Below, piece after piece: positions 13,488 to 25,426 of a DNA stretch of 64,000 nucleotides; position 1 is the first letter of the stretch; each line of letters starts with the position of its first letter. This stretch comes from Paragonimus westermani. Lineage: Eukaryota > Platyhelminthes > Trematoda > Plagiorchiida > Troglotrematidae. Below the pieces are notes generated by a model. The model searched no databases. It saw nothing but the letters and a program-made list of their open reading frames with translations, and was not told where the DNA came from. A program made the translations under genes and the position numbers. The stretch is taken from positions 52,804-116,803 of the forward strand of contig QNGE01002375.1 of the NCBI GenBank assembly GCA_008508345.1, written 5' to 3'.

Positions 13488-13544
13488 CTGTATTTCGGTT
13501 AGGCTATACCTAAGAACGACTGGTAACACATCCTAAGGATCCAA

Positions 13545-13799
13545 TTCCTATTGGCGACCACAGACTGCGTCTACGAAATCAAATGCGGTAACTGGAATGC
13601 CGGCTACATTCGGCAAACGAGTAGACAACTGAAATTACATGTTGCCGAACACAAGAGGCACACGAGATTTCCTCCTAAACGCGCCGATCAACTTCAGAAA
13701 CTAGAGAAGGATTCGGCTATCGCACTGCCTGCACTGTCAGAGAATCACAACGTAGGTTTTGAGCAAGCTAACTTCCTATGCGGAGCGATGCTGTGCTGA
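13545..13799 (+). pseudogene. PLE-A GIY-YIG endonuclease domain
   Basis: Penelope-like elements encode a GIY-YIG nuclease after the RT; it nicks the target site. Here CVYEIKCGNWNAGYIRQTSR shows the two halves of the motif (VYEI, then GYIRQT where GYIGQT is usual), followed by QLKLHVAEHKRHTRF with the conserved helix residues. The domain is in the same frame number as the RT piece but separated from it by stops. The frame ends with a stop at 13797-13799. The family's C-terminal tail then appears in a shifted frame (13775-13900, with AERCCAEAL and WRGWIN), so there is a frameshift near 13780. Confidence 0.85.
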
Positions 13800-13904
13800 A
13801 GCTCTCACCACTTGCACACATCACGCTTACGTTAATCGCAATGGTAGCAAAACACCGTCTGCAGTGTGGCGTGGATGGATAAACAGCACCAGACACGGAC
13901 GCGT

Positions 13905-14130
13905 CTTATCTACATCTGTCTCACCCCCACTTAGTAGACAAAGGATTAGACCAATCCGGTCAGATTAAACACAAATTGACCTAACCACGACAAATTCCAT
14001 GTGACCTCTGTTTCTCTGTCAATGTGATTTCGATTACAACACTCCTGAGGAAGGCCACCCGAGGTGGTTGAAACGTAGAGTATTTCAACTTGCTCGTAAC
14101 GTTGTGTTATTCCTAATCTGTTTTTCAAGT
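13905..14130 (+). repeat. PLE-A right pseudo-LTR
   Basis: Follows the C-terminal tail of the PLE open frame. It matches the reverse complement of 12778-12990 and, directly, the arm at 57913-58045. It contains the hammerhead at 14036-14086. At about 14130 it stops matching the other pseudo-LTR copies and joins the SINE composite, so its outer end was lost or replaced. Confidence 0.8.
14036..14086 (+). ncRNA. Hammerhead ribozyme in PLE-A pseudo-LTR
   Basis: The core CTGAGGA (14045-14051) fits CUGANGA. Stem II is 14053-14059 with 14063-14069 around the loop CGA (14060-14062), five Watson-Crick and two G-U pairs, with one extra A at 14052. GAAA is 14070-14073. The cleavage triplet is GTA (14075-14077), with the predicted cut between 14077 and 14078. 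Stem I pairs AACACTC (14038-14044) with GAGTATT (14078-14084), six of seven positions. Stem III is only ACGT (14073-14076), which is self-complementary with no loop, so a single molecule could hardly fold it; two molecules could. Hammerheads in PLE pseudo-LTRs are established knowledge; this particular fold is my own reading. Confidence 0.75.
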
Positions 14131-14410
14131 TTAACGACTTCTATTATTCCAACATGCAGAGAAGTCCCAGTCGTGGAAGCATCGATTGGACTTAACAGGA
14201 CAGTTATTGTGTCCCCACTGTTGTTGCTATTACACGTGAATGTGGCTGAACATTTGCACGATAATTCAGTCGTGCCTAATATGAGGTTAGAAGTGTAGTA
14301 GTCAACACGGTTGCCCCATGAAAGCGTAGGCGGACTTCTAGTCCTGATCGTGATGATCTCTAACAAGTGGTAAACTTGGGTATACTATATCTTTTGAAGA
14401 GGATGACAAT
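14131..14410 (+). repeat. Hammerhead-SINE composite, decayed copy next to PLE-A
   Basis: Aligns with 25427-25720 in the same orientation. The 5' part (14131-14288) shares 'atcgattgga' plus 'taacagg', and then 'gtcgtgcctaat' with 'tgaggt'. The tRNA-like head follows (about 14293-14345, with 'gtcaacacggttgcc'). The ribozyme region is strongly decayed (GTAAACTTGGGTATACT in place of GAAACTCGAGTCTAGTG). The tail 'tcttttgaagagg' ends near 14402. It begins exactly where the PLE pseudo-LTR stops matching. Confidence 0.65.
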
Positions 14411-15871
14411 GACGTTTATTGGATTGGGAGAGCTGTGACCGTTTATGAGCGATATTCAAATCACATTAACGAAAATCTCATATTACGTGCCGAAAATTAC
14501 AGCGTGTGTTGTGTTTTATTGTGAGTAACCGCTAGCCAGGGGACAGTTTCAAACAGGATAGATCAACAACGGCTGAACGTATTCACCATGGAAGCCGAAA
14601 GCTTACAACTGGGAAAAGTGGTTGATATAATTTTATTTTTAGACCGATCGCATAATTCTGTCTGGTAGTTTCATTTCTTTTCGAACCTGAGAGATCGGTA
14701 AATGAACCGTAAATGCAGTCCACCTAAATCTCTTATCACTTCACTAACCCACTCAATGTTACACTAGCACTCTCCGTAAATCAGAAGCGTTCAATTTTTG
14801 TATGTGGCTGTTATGGTGAAGTAACTAACTGATCTAGAATCACTGAGTTAAAGATCGCGGGAAAGTCCTAAAAATATATTATGATATGATGCCGTATTGT
14901 ATCGTCAATTAGTTCAGACGCGTTGATCAGAAATTCTAACGAAGGTCACATATGCATTTACCTTCAGATAATGCTACCACTTTACCCTGATTTTGATATT
15001 TCACCTCCCCACTACCTCTGGTGGATGGTTACTATAAACGGCTAATGGGCTATCAACAAAAGGTTCGCATCCAGCAACCCTTCTCGTTGTATTTGTCAAT
15101 CAGGGACAGAGAGCACTGTGTTTTGTCTGTCTAGTGACGAGAACATAGGACAATTTGTGGTGAATTTTTCACGAAAATCTCGTTAATATTTTGGAGTTTA
15201 CTTAATTAATCAAGCGTTAATAACTCCTTAACCAAAACACTGGTGAATACAATCTTGCTGAAACAGGTTCCATTTGGATAAACTGTCATTGTCGGAAGAA
15301 GAAAAGGGAATTTACTTACGATTATCAGCAAAAAGATCCTTCCGGGTTTGTGATAATTCCAGAACACCTTAAGTTACTATTTATGTTCGTTTACACTAAG
15401 CACATTATTGAGTTCCTCGAAGTAAACGAAGCAGTCATTGGCAAACTCATAATTGAGAAATTTATCTGAATACAAGTGTAAGGTGTGCAAGCCTTTTCTA
15501 ATCAACCAGATAGGACTGTATAAAGAGGTTATAACTGGTAGCCAGCAATTAATGACTGAAGTAACTAGCACCAATGAAAGTATGCAATATTTTAACATTT
15601 TTTACTGAAAAATCGTATTTAGCTGGATTTTTTCATGTGAAGCAAAGTGCTACTTAGACGGCTGGTTCAAGCATTAGACATCCACCGAAATAAACTTCCT
15701 AATTCAGCTGATCTGTTCAGTCTTACTTGGCCGTAAAATAGTCAATCGGAATGAAAGGTACATCTACTTGTTAAATGGTTACGAGTTTGATTGATGAATA
15801 TTTAAGAAATACTTGAAGCCAATGTGAGGAGTTGGAGAGTATTAAACCGGTCTTACGGTTATCCAACATAC
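14411..15871. other. Probable part of annexin intron 4, nothing else recognised
   Basis: AT-rich sequence left of annexin exon 4. I looked on the minus strand for the G-T-D-E/D signature of annexin repeat III and did not see it. Confidence 0.5.
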
Positions 15872-16079
15872 CCAGCACCAGCGTTGTACAGCGTTCTTAT
15901 ATCCTGTTCGACTTGTGCATCGTCTACCAAAAGCGACATATTTCCAGTACGCTGCGCCTGCTCCACAGTCTCTAACGGATTTTCCTGACGTTTACCTCGC
16001 AGCTGTCGTAACAGTAGCGTCTCGTAAGGTGGCTTCGTCTCCTTCATCACGTCGGATTCTAAAGTACGACTTGCAGCCT
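15872..16079 (-). CDS. Annexin exon 4 (end of repeat II and linker to repeat III)
   Basis: Annexins are calcium-dependent phospholipid-binding proteins; in flukes they occur at the tegument surface. On the minus strand the exon follows a strong acceptor (a run of T ending in TTTTTTTTCAG, 16080-16090) and ends at GG|GTATGT (donor at 15871-15866). Its 208 bases enter with two bases of a split codon and leave in phase 2, which joins exon 3 in frame. It encodes RTLESDVMKETKPPYETLLL, the usual end of an annexin repeat with the acidic residue that completes the calcium site. Next comes a long polar linker, and then QDIRTLYNAGAG, the start of repeat III (compare the family's D-A-x-x-L-Y-x-A-G). The linker is roughly 15 residues longer than in most annexins. 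The next exon was not found. Confidence 0.85.
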
Positions 16080-19000
16080 CTGAAAAAAAATTAAAAATCT
16101 GTTAAAAGTTATTGAATAAATTAGATGGCATGATGTTGAAACGATGTGCACGTTGTGAAATCCCAATGTGCACGTGAATGTCCAGGTTCAATCCCCATTT
16201 CCTAACCAGTCTATTGCTTTACTGCATCGGAACAGCAACAGTTCGGTGCCAAAAGAAGCCAGTTATTCCTTGATGTGCTATCACAAAAAAATTTTTCAGT
16301 GTCTCACTTTCATTCTGCTGACGGTGAATGATAGGAAGAACGAATCCATCATATGGTTCGTCCGATTCAAGAGGACTTAGAGGTCGTGGAATATGATAAA
16401 GCCACTTCCGACAATCTCAGGGATCTTTCCAACCCAAAAAAGTTGAGCTGTCTTTACTTTCATCTTGCCAATTGCTTGATTACAGCAAGCTTTCTGCACC
16501 GCTGAATCTGAAGCCAGTGCATGCGCGTGATTCCCATGACTGTCTTCGTTGTGCTACAGGGGAATCAAATATTACCATCCTTCATATGGATTGTATTCAG
16601 CTTGTTAGCTGTTGTGTTGAACCTCGGTAATATCGCCATCTCTGAACTGGTGGGTAAATGGGCTATCACGTGACTTGACTTGATGGGAGAGAAAGAGATA
16701 AACAAAGTCTGGAGTGCGTCGCTTTCACAGGTTACTGCTCCAAAATGTCAGTGGTGCACACTTGATTGTGACCTACAGCGTGCGAGGTATTGATTTACGT
16801 ATGACGTTTTTGGACATCATATCCCAGTCAAATTATGAGTGAGTCCAGTGTCATTTTTTTGTGCATAACACAATATGTTTTTTAGTTATCATTTGTAAGG
16901 TCCGCTTTCTTTATTAACTCGCTGACATGTATACACGCGATTGATCATTAAGACTATCTGCAACATTACGTGAACGGACAAGCTTTGGCACACACGGTAT
17001 TTATTCCGTTTTAGCTGTGTTGCAACTTTCAATATTCTTGCTGAAAATTTTCCTCTATGACTGACACATGTATCTTCGAATCGTTGTTTATTGTCTCGAA
17101 GTCTTTAATACACAGCTTTGCTGCTCACTGTAGCTACTTTCAGTGCAATACAGTGAAGTCTGAACAGTAAAATTTGTAAACTGAGATAATTTCAACCGCA
17201 GCTGCACGGCGTTTTCAGCGCTACAGCTCGGAGTGACCATTAGAAGAAAGTTTTGACTAGGCAGTTTCACTTTATCATTTGCAAGGTAAATTTTACATAA
17301 GTTTATTTTACCTAGCTCACCGATAACTGAGAGCTGCAGCTGAATCGTCCCTTCAAACTCGTTCAACCGTGAAATTCGCTAAGTTATATACAATCAGACT
17401 TGTCGATTGGCAACTGACTGAACACTTTCGCTACTGCGTTTCTTATTACATGAATAGAACTATTTGGAGGTACTTAGTTACACACACACACACACCATAA
17501 ACTAACCAGCTAGCTAACCGCATGTGTTACAGTAATGACTAGTGTGATGATTACTGTGCCAACTAGTGAGTGGAATGAACGGATTCTCAATACTCAGTGC
17601 TGATCGTTTGCCCTGCTGGTGCAGTGAAAGCTTTGACTTCATATCCATGATGGTAGTAAGTACTTCCTTAAAGAAAGTTCATTCGGCTCATCCATGATGG
17701 AAACATTGGTCTTTAGGCACTGCCATAATTTGTAAGATAAACTATTGCATTCATTCATACTGTATATGAACAAACTGTGGCAGTGAACAACGATCGATTC
17801 CGTTTACGAGAGTGAACCAATTTTGGCGGGCTGAAAATACACTGTTCTAGAGGTTGATTTACATGTGTCTAACAAATTATTATGCAGTGAAGGTTATAGT
17901 TCCATAGACAAGGTGCCAGTGACGAGGTTGTTCTGTACACCCATCAGACGTAACCGATATTCTTCTAAACTCAAAAGTGTAGTACAGTGTCCACCCTTGC
18001 TTTCGATTTCTTGCTGGTTCCAACGTGAGGATCTTGGTAGCTTAACTAACACAACAAACATTATGATGATGGATTGGTTACGTAACGCCAAATCTCATGG
18101 AGATTAGTCTGCCAAGTTTAAACAAAAGCATAACACAAAAACTATTGGTAAACCATTTTCTCTCAGAACAGATTGGTTGAAAATCAGACAGAATTTGTCA
18201 TAACTATCTGAAACTGAGTTACTAATGTAACAATCGAAGCGATGAGCCACAGAAGACAATGACCGGAGAAATTTTTAAGTTTTACTCAAATCATGTGTTC
18301 AGTTGTCACTTGTGTTGGCTCAGTTATCTATCACCACTTATTCGAGAGCATCTTTCTGTTTGAACGTCCCTTATCGATCGTGGTTTTGATTCTTACCCTC
18401 CGTGAGTTATCAGATAGTGACTTCATTCCGCTGCTGGAAATGCTAAACATCACCTGAAGTACATGAGGACTAAATAAAAAACCACCTGATCACCTGATTT
18501 ACCAGAGTGCCAGGATGAAATATAGAACTCACTTTTGGGATCCTGTTCTCGAAGTACTGAAAGAACAGAGAGCCGGACATCAAAACTGCATTAAAATCCC
18601 GTACAGAAATGAATTTGACCAAGTTTTTTTACAAGAGTTAAAAAACACTGCTGGAACAGCTGCTGGAAGGGGCGTTTCTTTGTGATATTGGTTACCGTCG
18701 TCGGATTTATGGAGGTGTTGGATTTGATTAGCTCCGTGTGTCCCTTGATACATCACATAAAAGCCTGCTAGCGGAAGTATTTTTTAAGTACTCAACCAAG
18801 CTATTACACGGTAAAGAACAACATTTGTTACATTGCAAATCAGAAAGCAAACAACACTATCTGTTTACAGGCATGGGTCTATCCCCGGTATCAAGACAAA
18901 AATCTTCATCACTCAAGAGAAAACAGCCAAACTACAATGGCACACGGTAATAATCCTAAATGGATTTCATATCTGCTTTGCTAAACAAGACCTCAGAAAG

Positions 19001-19800
19001 TCTTTATTAGTAGGTCGTCACCAGGCTAGCAAAAACTCATAAAATCGGTATGGGCATCTTTACGTCTAAATCAAACCAGTGCACATCAAACAAACAGAAG
19101 TTTTTCAAAACAGGAATAACGCAGTTCGTATGTGGCCAGCAGGAAATCAGGGGAGTAAATGGAGCTGAATCTAGAGGGTTGAGTAAAAACAATATAGAGT
19201 CTTCTTTTTAGTTGCTTGTTAGGCGATTCAAACCATACTTGCTGCATCACGACGTCAATTTCTACCTTATTATGAGTCTGGTAATCCAGAGTGGCTCGCA
19301 CTCATTTGGGAGATGAATCCTGTTGGCCGTGCTACAGTAGTGTTTTATACCTCTTGAGTTGGAAAAGTTTCCAAACAATTTGCGCTATTTTTATGAAATA
19401 CTTTTGTATAGCTACTTCTGGAAGTCGTTTCACTCTGTCGCAAGTGGATCTGCTGAAGAAATTGTAGAATAGGTTTGTTGTATTATAGTTGTCACAACTT
19501 ACAGTTGCTACTAGAGTCGTTTGTAATATTGTAGGCAGTAGTAACTCACTGCGATAGTGTTATTATGCTGATCTGTTCAAATAACACAGGTATGGTAGCC
19601 AAGTCACACGTGACTCCTACCTGTATCTTCTTTCAGTTGATTCAAATGAATTTTTAGGATGATAAAATATATGTGATATCGTCAAATTAAAAACTGCTTA
19701 CACATGGTCAGGTGCTGTGATTCACGGTATAAAAAAATGCTTTTCTTTCGGAAACCCAAACAACCGGCGATAAAGGTGAACGCAAATTACGTTGAATTAC
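16080..19800 (-). other. Annexin intron 3
   Basis: 3.7 kb between exons 3 and 4, with GTAATT donor (19800-19795) and CAG acceptor (16082-16080). Apart from a short CA repeat near 17480-17495 I recognise nothing in it. Confidence 0.75.
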
Positions 19801-20005
19801 CTTCCTCATATGCCTTCTTTAGCATATAAATTTCTGTATTGTTACAGCAACAGATGGTAGAGTTCAGCACGGTCGTGTTGGTACCGGTACCTTTCATCCC
19901 TTTGTACAGATCGTAGGCAAGAATTTTCAAATGACCTCGGAAAAGCGTTTGCAAAAGGCTGTCATAGTCACCTCTGGTGTTAGACTTGAGTACTTCGACC
20001 AGATC
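19801..20005 (-). CDS. Annexin exon 3 (end of repeat I, start of repeat II)
   Basis: Minus-strand exon of 205 bases between an acceptor ending TTTTTCGCAG (20006-20015) and the donor GTAATT (19800-19795). It starts in phase 0 with DLVEVLKSNTRGDYDSLLQT, the closing helix of repeat I, whose acidic residues normally complete a type II calcium site. It then gives LAYDLYKGMKGTGTNTTVLN, the opening of repeat II with an intact K-G-x-G-T calcium loop, and continues CCCNNTEIYMLKKAYEE. The last base is the first of a codon completed by exon 4 (Glu). A Cys triplet follows the calcium loop, where most annexins have an I-x-x-R-S type sequence. Confidence 0.9.
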
Positions 20006-21912
20006 CTGCGAAAAAAATTATTTGAGTACACTGTCATACGGATGAATACAGAATATGGTATGGATCACGTGTGAACTTGTGGAACACATGACAGTTGTCC
20101 ACAGGCAAATACGTATAAGGTCAAAAATCACCCAAACCAAAAAATACCGAAAATAACCGAATAACAAAGGATGTTGGATGGAATTTCGGGCTAAAATATA
20201 TTCTCTGGGTAGGCCTAGTATGAAATCTCTTTACCACAATAGTTTCTGCACGCACTGATCGTGCGTCTCACTATTCGGATAAATGGACCAACACACATAA
20301 TGGCAAAATAAACCTGTAGCCACATTCGACATCATTTATGGAGGAAAAGTTATTTTATCTAAGTAAATGACTCAGTTGCCGATTTCCATGCTGCCCTTAC
20401 TGACCTTCGGTAGTAACCAGGGTGAATTGGCTTGTTTAGAACGATGGGGCCAAGGTGGTTTGGATTGTAGTGCACCTTGCACAGAAACGTTCACAGTGAA
20501 ATAAATGTTGACAACTACCACAGTTTACACAGTCCCGAATGTAGATGGATCAACTATCGTGACTCCAGGTGGTTGTCTGTTCTCTCTACCAGTTGTGCTT
20601 TTGGTGCGCATTTTCAAGAACCTGTAATTAACCCTATTCATCCTAACAATGCCGATGTCTTTTGTGTAGTTTTTCCCTCTACCTTCAATGATGTTGTGAC
20701 TCAACATCTGGAGCATCTAGACTCCCACATGCCAGTGGCGTTCCAAAACTGGTTCAGTTCATTTAAGCTAGGCTGTCAGTAGTCAAACCACTCATACTGA
20801 CAACTAATTTTCTCTTACGTGTAGCACACTTCTGGTCATGTGAGCTTTGCCTGCTGGCAATATTTCCTCTAGCCCAAAATGATCAGGCAAGTGAAAGCTG
20901 GAAAAGGTGATCGGTGCACACTGCAAGTACTGATATAGTAGGGCATTTTTGTGATAGGCAGATGCAATGTACATTTCGAGCCTAACCGTCACATCCAGTA
21001 GTGTCTGTAGGTAATTCCTTCATGGGATGTTGGCCACCTCTGAGGAGATAGCGTGTTGTTCACACTCAAAGGTGTATAATCCTCATCGGTGAGGTGGCCG
21101 CGGTACACAGATTAACTAGTAGGAATTGGCAGCGCATTTGTCCATATTAATAGTGACCTTTACATTGGGCTCATAACATCTGCAATAGAATACCTCATAT
21201 AGATAGAACTGGGTTTGTAGACTGTTCGTATGAAACTTGCTGTAATTAGGGCAAACCATTTGTTTGATTGACACATCCAATCTTGTATTCACGTGTTGCA
21301 TCAGTACAAAGCTGGATCTGCCGTCGTAATCTGCATTAGCAGGTAGTGGTAGGTTTCGATGATATTTACGGAAACTTGGTCGATAGGACTGCCATCTTTG
21401 AGATACGAACACAGTTTATTTTGGTGCACCTGGTTTACCTTTATCGGTAGAGAATGAACACTGTTCACACGATTCTGTTCAACGTCGCACACTGGAACCA
21501 CGTGTACTATCGTGGACCTAATCTTGTTGCACTCGAATCGCCTACCTTAGTTGTTTCCTTCTTCTGAGGTGACTGTTGACTAAGGGAAGAAATCGTCTAC
21601 TTCAAACACAGCATAACGCGTATTTTGTTGGAATGAAAACTATTAACCTAACTACTTCAGTCTCCAGTACAATGTGGCCTCGTTTGTTACCCAACCTGTG
21701 TTGACTTGTCTCCGGTGGTCACTTGCTGAAACGTTTAATTTGTTCACGTATAAACTGTATCAAATTGCTTTCCTTCCTATCACACCCTGTTTTTAGGAAA
21801 ACATGGAACCATGGTCTACCATTACAGAATTGTTGGACAACATAGAGCAAAATTATCAGGCATCACTTTACAGCATAACACTGTACTGTAACTACTTGAC
21901 AATACCTCCTAC
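20006..21912 (-). other. Annexin intron 2
   Basis: 1.9 kb with donor GTAGGA (from 21912) and acceptor CAG (20008-20006). A plus-strand open frame at 20477-20782 and its minus shadow match no family. I see no repeat here. Confidence 0.75.
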
Positions 21913-22007
21913 CTTCTGATAACGTCGATAGAAAGCTTCGCGAATTTCATGGCGTTGAGTTTGGCTACGATGTCCGAGTATTTCATTGATTGTATCTTCG
22001 TCAGTGT
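21913..22007 (-). CDS. Annexin exon 2 (core of repeat I)
   Basis: Minus-strand exon of 95 bases. The acceptor reads TTTGGTTTCAG (22008-22018) and the donor AAG|GTAGGA. With the single base left by exon 1 it reads N-TDEDTINEILGHRSQTQRHE and then IREAFYRRYQK. This is a textbook annexin repeat: T-D-E-D after the calcium loop, I-x-E-I-L, R-S-x-x-Q-R, then F-x-x-x-Y-x-K. It ends in phase 0 and exon 3 starts in phase 0. Confidence 0.9.
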
Positions 22008-23936
22008 CTGAAACCAAATTTGGGTGAAAATAGGGGAAGTCGGACAACGACGAGTGGTGGAAATTGAACAAAATATAACAGAACTGGTGAGTAGGTCCAA
22101 GCCCCTCTTTATTGAACATCAGATGACCACTTCGATTTCAAATAACAAGTTTGTGAAATAACGAAGACTACTAGTTAAAGCGACTAAAGCCATTTCGGTT
22201 AATCACGTATATCTGTTGAGCTAACTTCACTTGTATGCGATCCAAAACTAGCTTTTTTTCAGATTAACACTCGGAGACAATAATAGTTGAAATAATCAAA
22301 CATTTCCTCACCTTATTCGGCGTTGTGTGGTGGTAATTATATCAAAAATGGCCGCGACAAAAACTATATGAATACTTAAAATTCAGTGAGTGTTACAGCT
22401 AGGGTTGTTCAGGAAGTGTCCTGATATCCACGCCTGTCAGGAAAACCACGTGATTGGCTACGATCGCATAGTAGTTATGAAGATGACCATGAGTAAGTGA
22501 CATCAGAAAGTTGGGTAGGGTTGTGGAACACGAGGCACGCAAGTAGTTCCGTGGTTCTCACTGAAGTGCAAAACTGGTAACCAGAGGAAAGTAACAAAGG
22601 AAGGGGTTCTGATATTTCCACAAGCGTGCTAGAGAATACGGCAGATAGTTGTGATTGTGTGTCTGTAGGGAACTGCTATTTATTGTAACTAATTGTGCAG
22701 TACTCCAGGTAAAGATGTCAATGACAAAAAACTTCTTCATGTTTCGGTTGAACAGGATAAGAACAGAAATATCTAATCAGAAGCTATGAAACAACGCTTC
22801 AGTTTAACATTTTGTCCCGTTGCAAAATTACAAGAAACTGGGAAGCATGCTGTCTGTGTTATTCAGCACCAAATACCCACTTTGTCGGGTAACCACAACT
22901 TCGCGATTGGTAAAATCGTTAATGGGTGCCATAAGATTCAGTGATAGGAATTATTCTGAATAGAAAAGCACTACAATACGGACTTCAAAAGAATTAGGCA
23001 TGTTCTAATCAACAGATTGAAAGCAGACGTTGATTGTTGGCCCAGGCGAATTTTCTGGCGATTAGTGTACACAAACCGCAACTAGGAATACAAGCCGGCA
23101 GTCGATAAAAATATAATGAGTAGCTTTCTATTGACATTTGTTGCACATTGAGGACGTACAATAAAGCTGTCATACCTCAACACGAAAATTTAGCAATACA
23201 GAATTGACACACAAAAAATTCAGATGATTTTTCGTGAAAATCCGATCTTAGAATGAGCTACACCAGTGAGCTACTAATGACCGGTAGTCAAGTATGTAGA
23301 CGGAAAAGCCACAACCGACGTCTACTTGACCGAAGCACTGAATGTTCTAAAATGAGAATCAAACAACACACTCACTTTCTATTTGATTATCGTCCTAAAT
23401 GTCCTTATAACTCGGCTCCGAACACTTGTGATGTAGTAATTACAAAAAAGGGTGGCCGACTGATTATAGTCATTCGAACCGTTAGTAAGTTTAAGAGAGT
23501 GATGAACTATCACATTACACCACAGACCTACAAGATTGATTCTAAAACGGTATGTCCTTAATGTTTGAGTTGAATTGCATGAACGAAACCACTAATCAGT
23601 CAGTTAGAGGAGAAGCTGCAATTCCGGTTAATTCAGCATGTGTTTGTTGTGCGGTGCGGAATGCTGTAGATAAGGCCCGAAATGTGATCGGTTTGTAATG
23701 GTTTCAGCATCAGACATGTGCCTAAGACTTTAAGGTCAGAGCTACAAGCTGCATTCACTAAAATGTATCTAGGTCTGCGTGTGCATAAGGTTCCTATTGG
23801 GATGAAATTCAAGGCTGATTATCGGATCGTAGACGCGGTAAAAGTTAAGATGCTCCGTATAATTCTAGCAACCTATGTGGCCACCGTGACCGAAGATGAA
23901 GAATGTTTCTATTCGCAGTTCCCTGGATGGATTACT

Positions 23937-24060
23937 CACAAGCGGAAGTCGTTGAGCGTTCAGACGTGATACTTCAATCGTGCAGCATTTGTAGTCAACA
24001 AGGCTAGCTTACTTGTAACTGACGAATTGCAATAATCAGAAATCAAAGTATCCTGAGTCT
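23937..24060 (+). repeat. Hammerhead-SINE composite, partial decayed copy
   Basis: The segment from 23937 shares 'ctcacaagcg', 'gttgagcgttcaga' and 'tcgtgc' with 25535-25590, the part of the composite upstream of the tRNA-like head. A decayed head follows ('tagtcaacaaggctagc' for 'cagtggttaacacggttgc'), then 'actgacgaa' (24018-24026), which corresponds to the first half of the ribozyme core. The rest is not recognisable. Confidence 0.5.
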
Positions 24061-24107
24061 CCAGAATCCGCTTCTTCTTGTCACATATAATAATGATATC
24101 ATCAACA

Positions 24108-24330
24108 TGCAAATTTTAACGTTTCAGATGGCAGCTGATGAATGCTGTTCAGTCGTTGATATGCAGAAATCATCTTTGCTAATTGCCAAGCATCAGCCAC
24201 AATCTGTGCAAAACAACTGGAGGTGACGCTGGGACTATCGTAGTTTTGCAAATAGACAGGCAATAAACGTTTCCTCTTTGCTTCTCGATTCTTTATGTAT
24301 TCGCATAATCTCTTTGAGACCTTCATGTCG
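24108..24330 (-). pseudogene. PLE-B linker between RT and GIY-YIG, truncated
   Basis: Minus frame with LLPVYLQNYDSP, then IVADAWQLAKMISAYQRLNS and HQLPSETLKFAC. This pattern (L-P-L-Y-x-x, W-x-A-K-x-I-x-x-Y-Q-x, L-P-x-x-x-x) is what lies between the RT thumb and the GIY-YIG domain in fluke PLEs. The frame stops before a GIY-YIG motif appears, and none is found further left, so the element is truncated at this side. Confidence 0.5.
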
Positions 24331-24369
24331 CATGTTATGTAACTTGCGGAGAGTATGAGAAATGTCGTT

Positions 24370-24960
24370 TAAATTGTATTCTGTTCATGTTTCTGGCGGT
24401 AAATCGTTCCGGGTAGCCGTTGTCTTGAAGTACATGCTTTATTAATTCGAGTTCATTTTTTAACGTATCCACTGGACAAATTTTGTATACCCTATCAGTC
24501 AGGCACCACACCAGAATTCTCTTCTTTTTTGTGTACTGATTTGTCCGGGCATTCTTGCGATGAATCCAGCGTTGAATAGTTCTGCTTATTCGTCGATGTA
24601 AAAGAACATCTGGGAAAGATAGCTTGATTTCAGTTTCCTCCTCAAGTGTAAACTTGACTGACTGGTGGGCACGATTGAATGCTTGAGTACTGTGTACATA
24701 TTAGTATGCGAACTAGCTACGATAAACATATCGTCTAGGTATGGGTGGTATTGAGTGAAATGACTGGTGGTGGATTGAAGCGCGGTGCGTTCAAGCTTTC
24801 CCATGAATATATCGGCCAGGAGAGGTCTGAACGGGGATCCTATTGCTACGCCATCTGTATGCGGTTTGTTCATACGTTGCACCTACCATGGTCACAAATC
24901 CGTCGGATCGATATGCAACCGGCACTGTCAAACCAGTGGACAGGCGTCACGTAAACGACC
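24370..24960 (-). pseudogene. PLE-B reverse transcriptase (fingers-palm-thumb), broken
   Basis: Minus strand. TDGVAIGSPFRPLLADIFMG (24843-24784) is RT motif B (family D-G-V-A-M-G-S-P-L-G-P-L-L-A). YHPYLDDMFIVA (from about 24757) is the catalytic Y-x-D-D box, here intact as YLDD. This frame ends in a stop at 24586-24588, but the downstream part of the domain is present in another frame: RRISRTIQRWIHRKN, TNQYTKKK, then NELELIKHVLQDNGYPERF. So at least one frameshift separates palm and thumb. It lies inside annexin intron 1 in the same orientation as the gene. It is a different sub-family from PLE-A, closer to PLE-C in its thumb wording. Confidence 0.85.
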
Positions 24961-25322
24961 AATCAAGCCATCGCCAGCTGACTGGCCAGTGACCTATTTT
25001 CTCCGTAATAAGTCTGACCGATATTGTGCCGGCTTGAAGATGATGTATCGAAAACGTAGGTCCGCCTATATTTCTTCATTGTCATGATCGTAAGGGGCAT
25101 ATTTACAACGCAAGTCAGTTCAGAATGTGATTGAAATACACTACACCGCGTGACAGTCGTGATATACTGCGGTTACTTATGACCAGACGCGTTTATATGC
25201 AGATAACTAAGTTAATATCTCGGTAACCGTTGGTTGGCTTATATAGTGTGTAAATAATGGCCTCACACAATTTTGATTGGGAAGAACCACAGTCATCCTT
25301 GAGTTTGAATAAATCAACAACA

Positions 25323-25372
25323 GAATGCGAAGGCTGCGATCAAATGTGAGTGATGGTCAACTTGAAAATAAA
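25323..25372 (+). repeat. SINE 3' tail, isolated upstream copy
   Basis: Fifty bases that differ at only three positions from 25754-25803, which is the 3' tail of the SINE just downstream. Either a previous SINE copy ended here or the tail was duplicated. Confidence 0.75.
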
Positions 25373-25426
25373 CCAAATCCCCGACTACTCATCAGTAATC
25401 TAAAATATCGCCTTGCAGGTTTAATG

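Noticed and set aside
1..15871. Annexin repeats III and IV on the minus strand
   Set aside because: I scanned the minus strand for the G-T-D-E/D loop after a splice acceptor and found no candidate with the surrounding annexin pattern.
20477..20782. Plus frame inside annexin intron 2 as a nested gene
   Set aside because: No family signature, and an equally open frame exists on the opposite strand.
23253..23969. Two plus frames in annexin intron 1 as genes
   Set aside because: No recognisable domain; the second runs directly into a SINE fragment, which suggests element-derived sequence.
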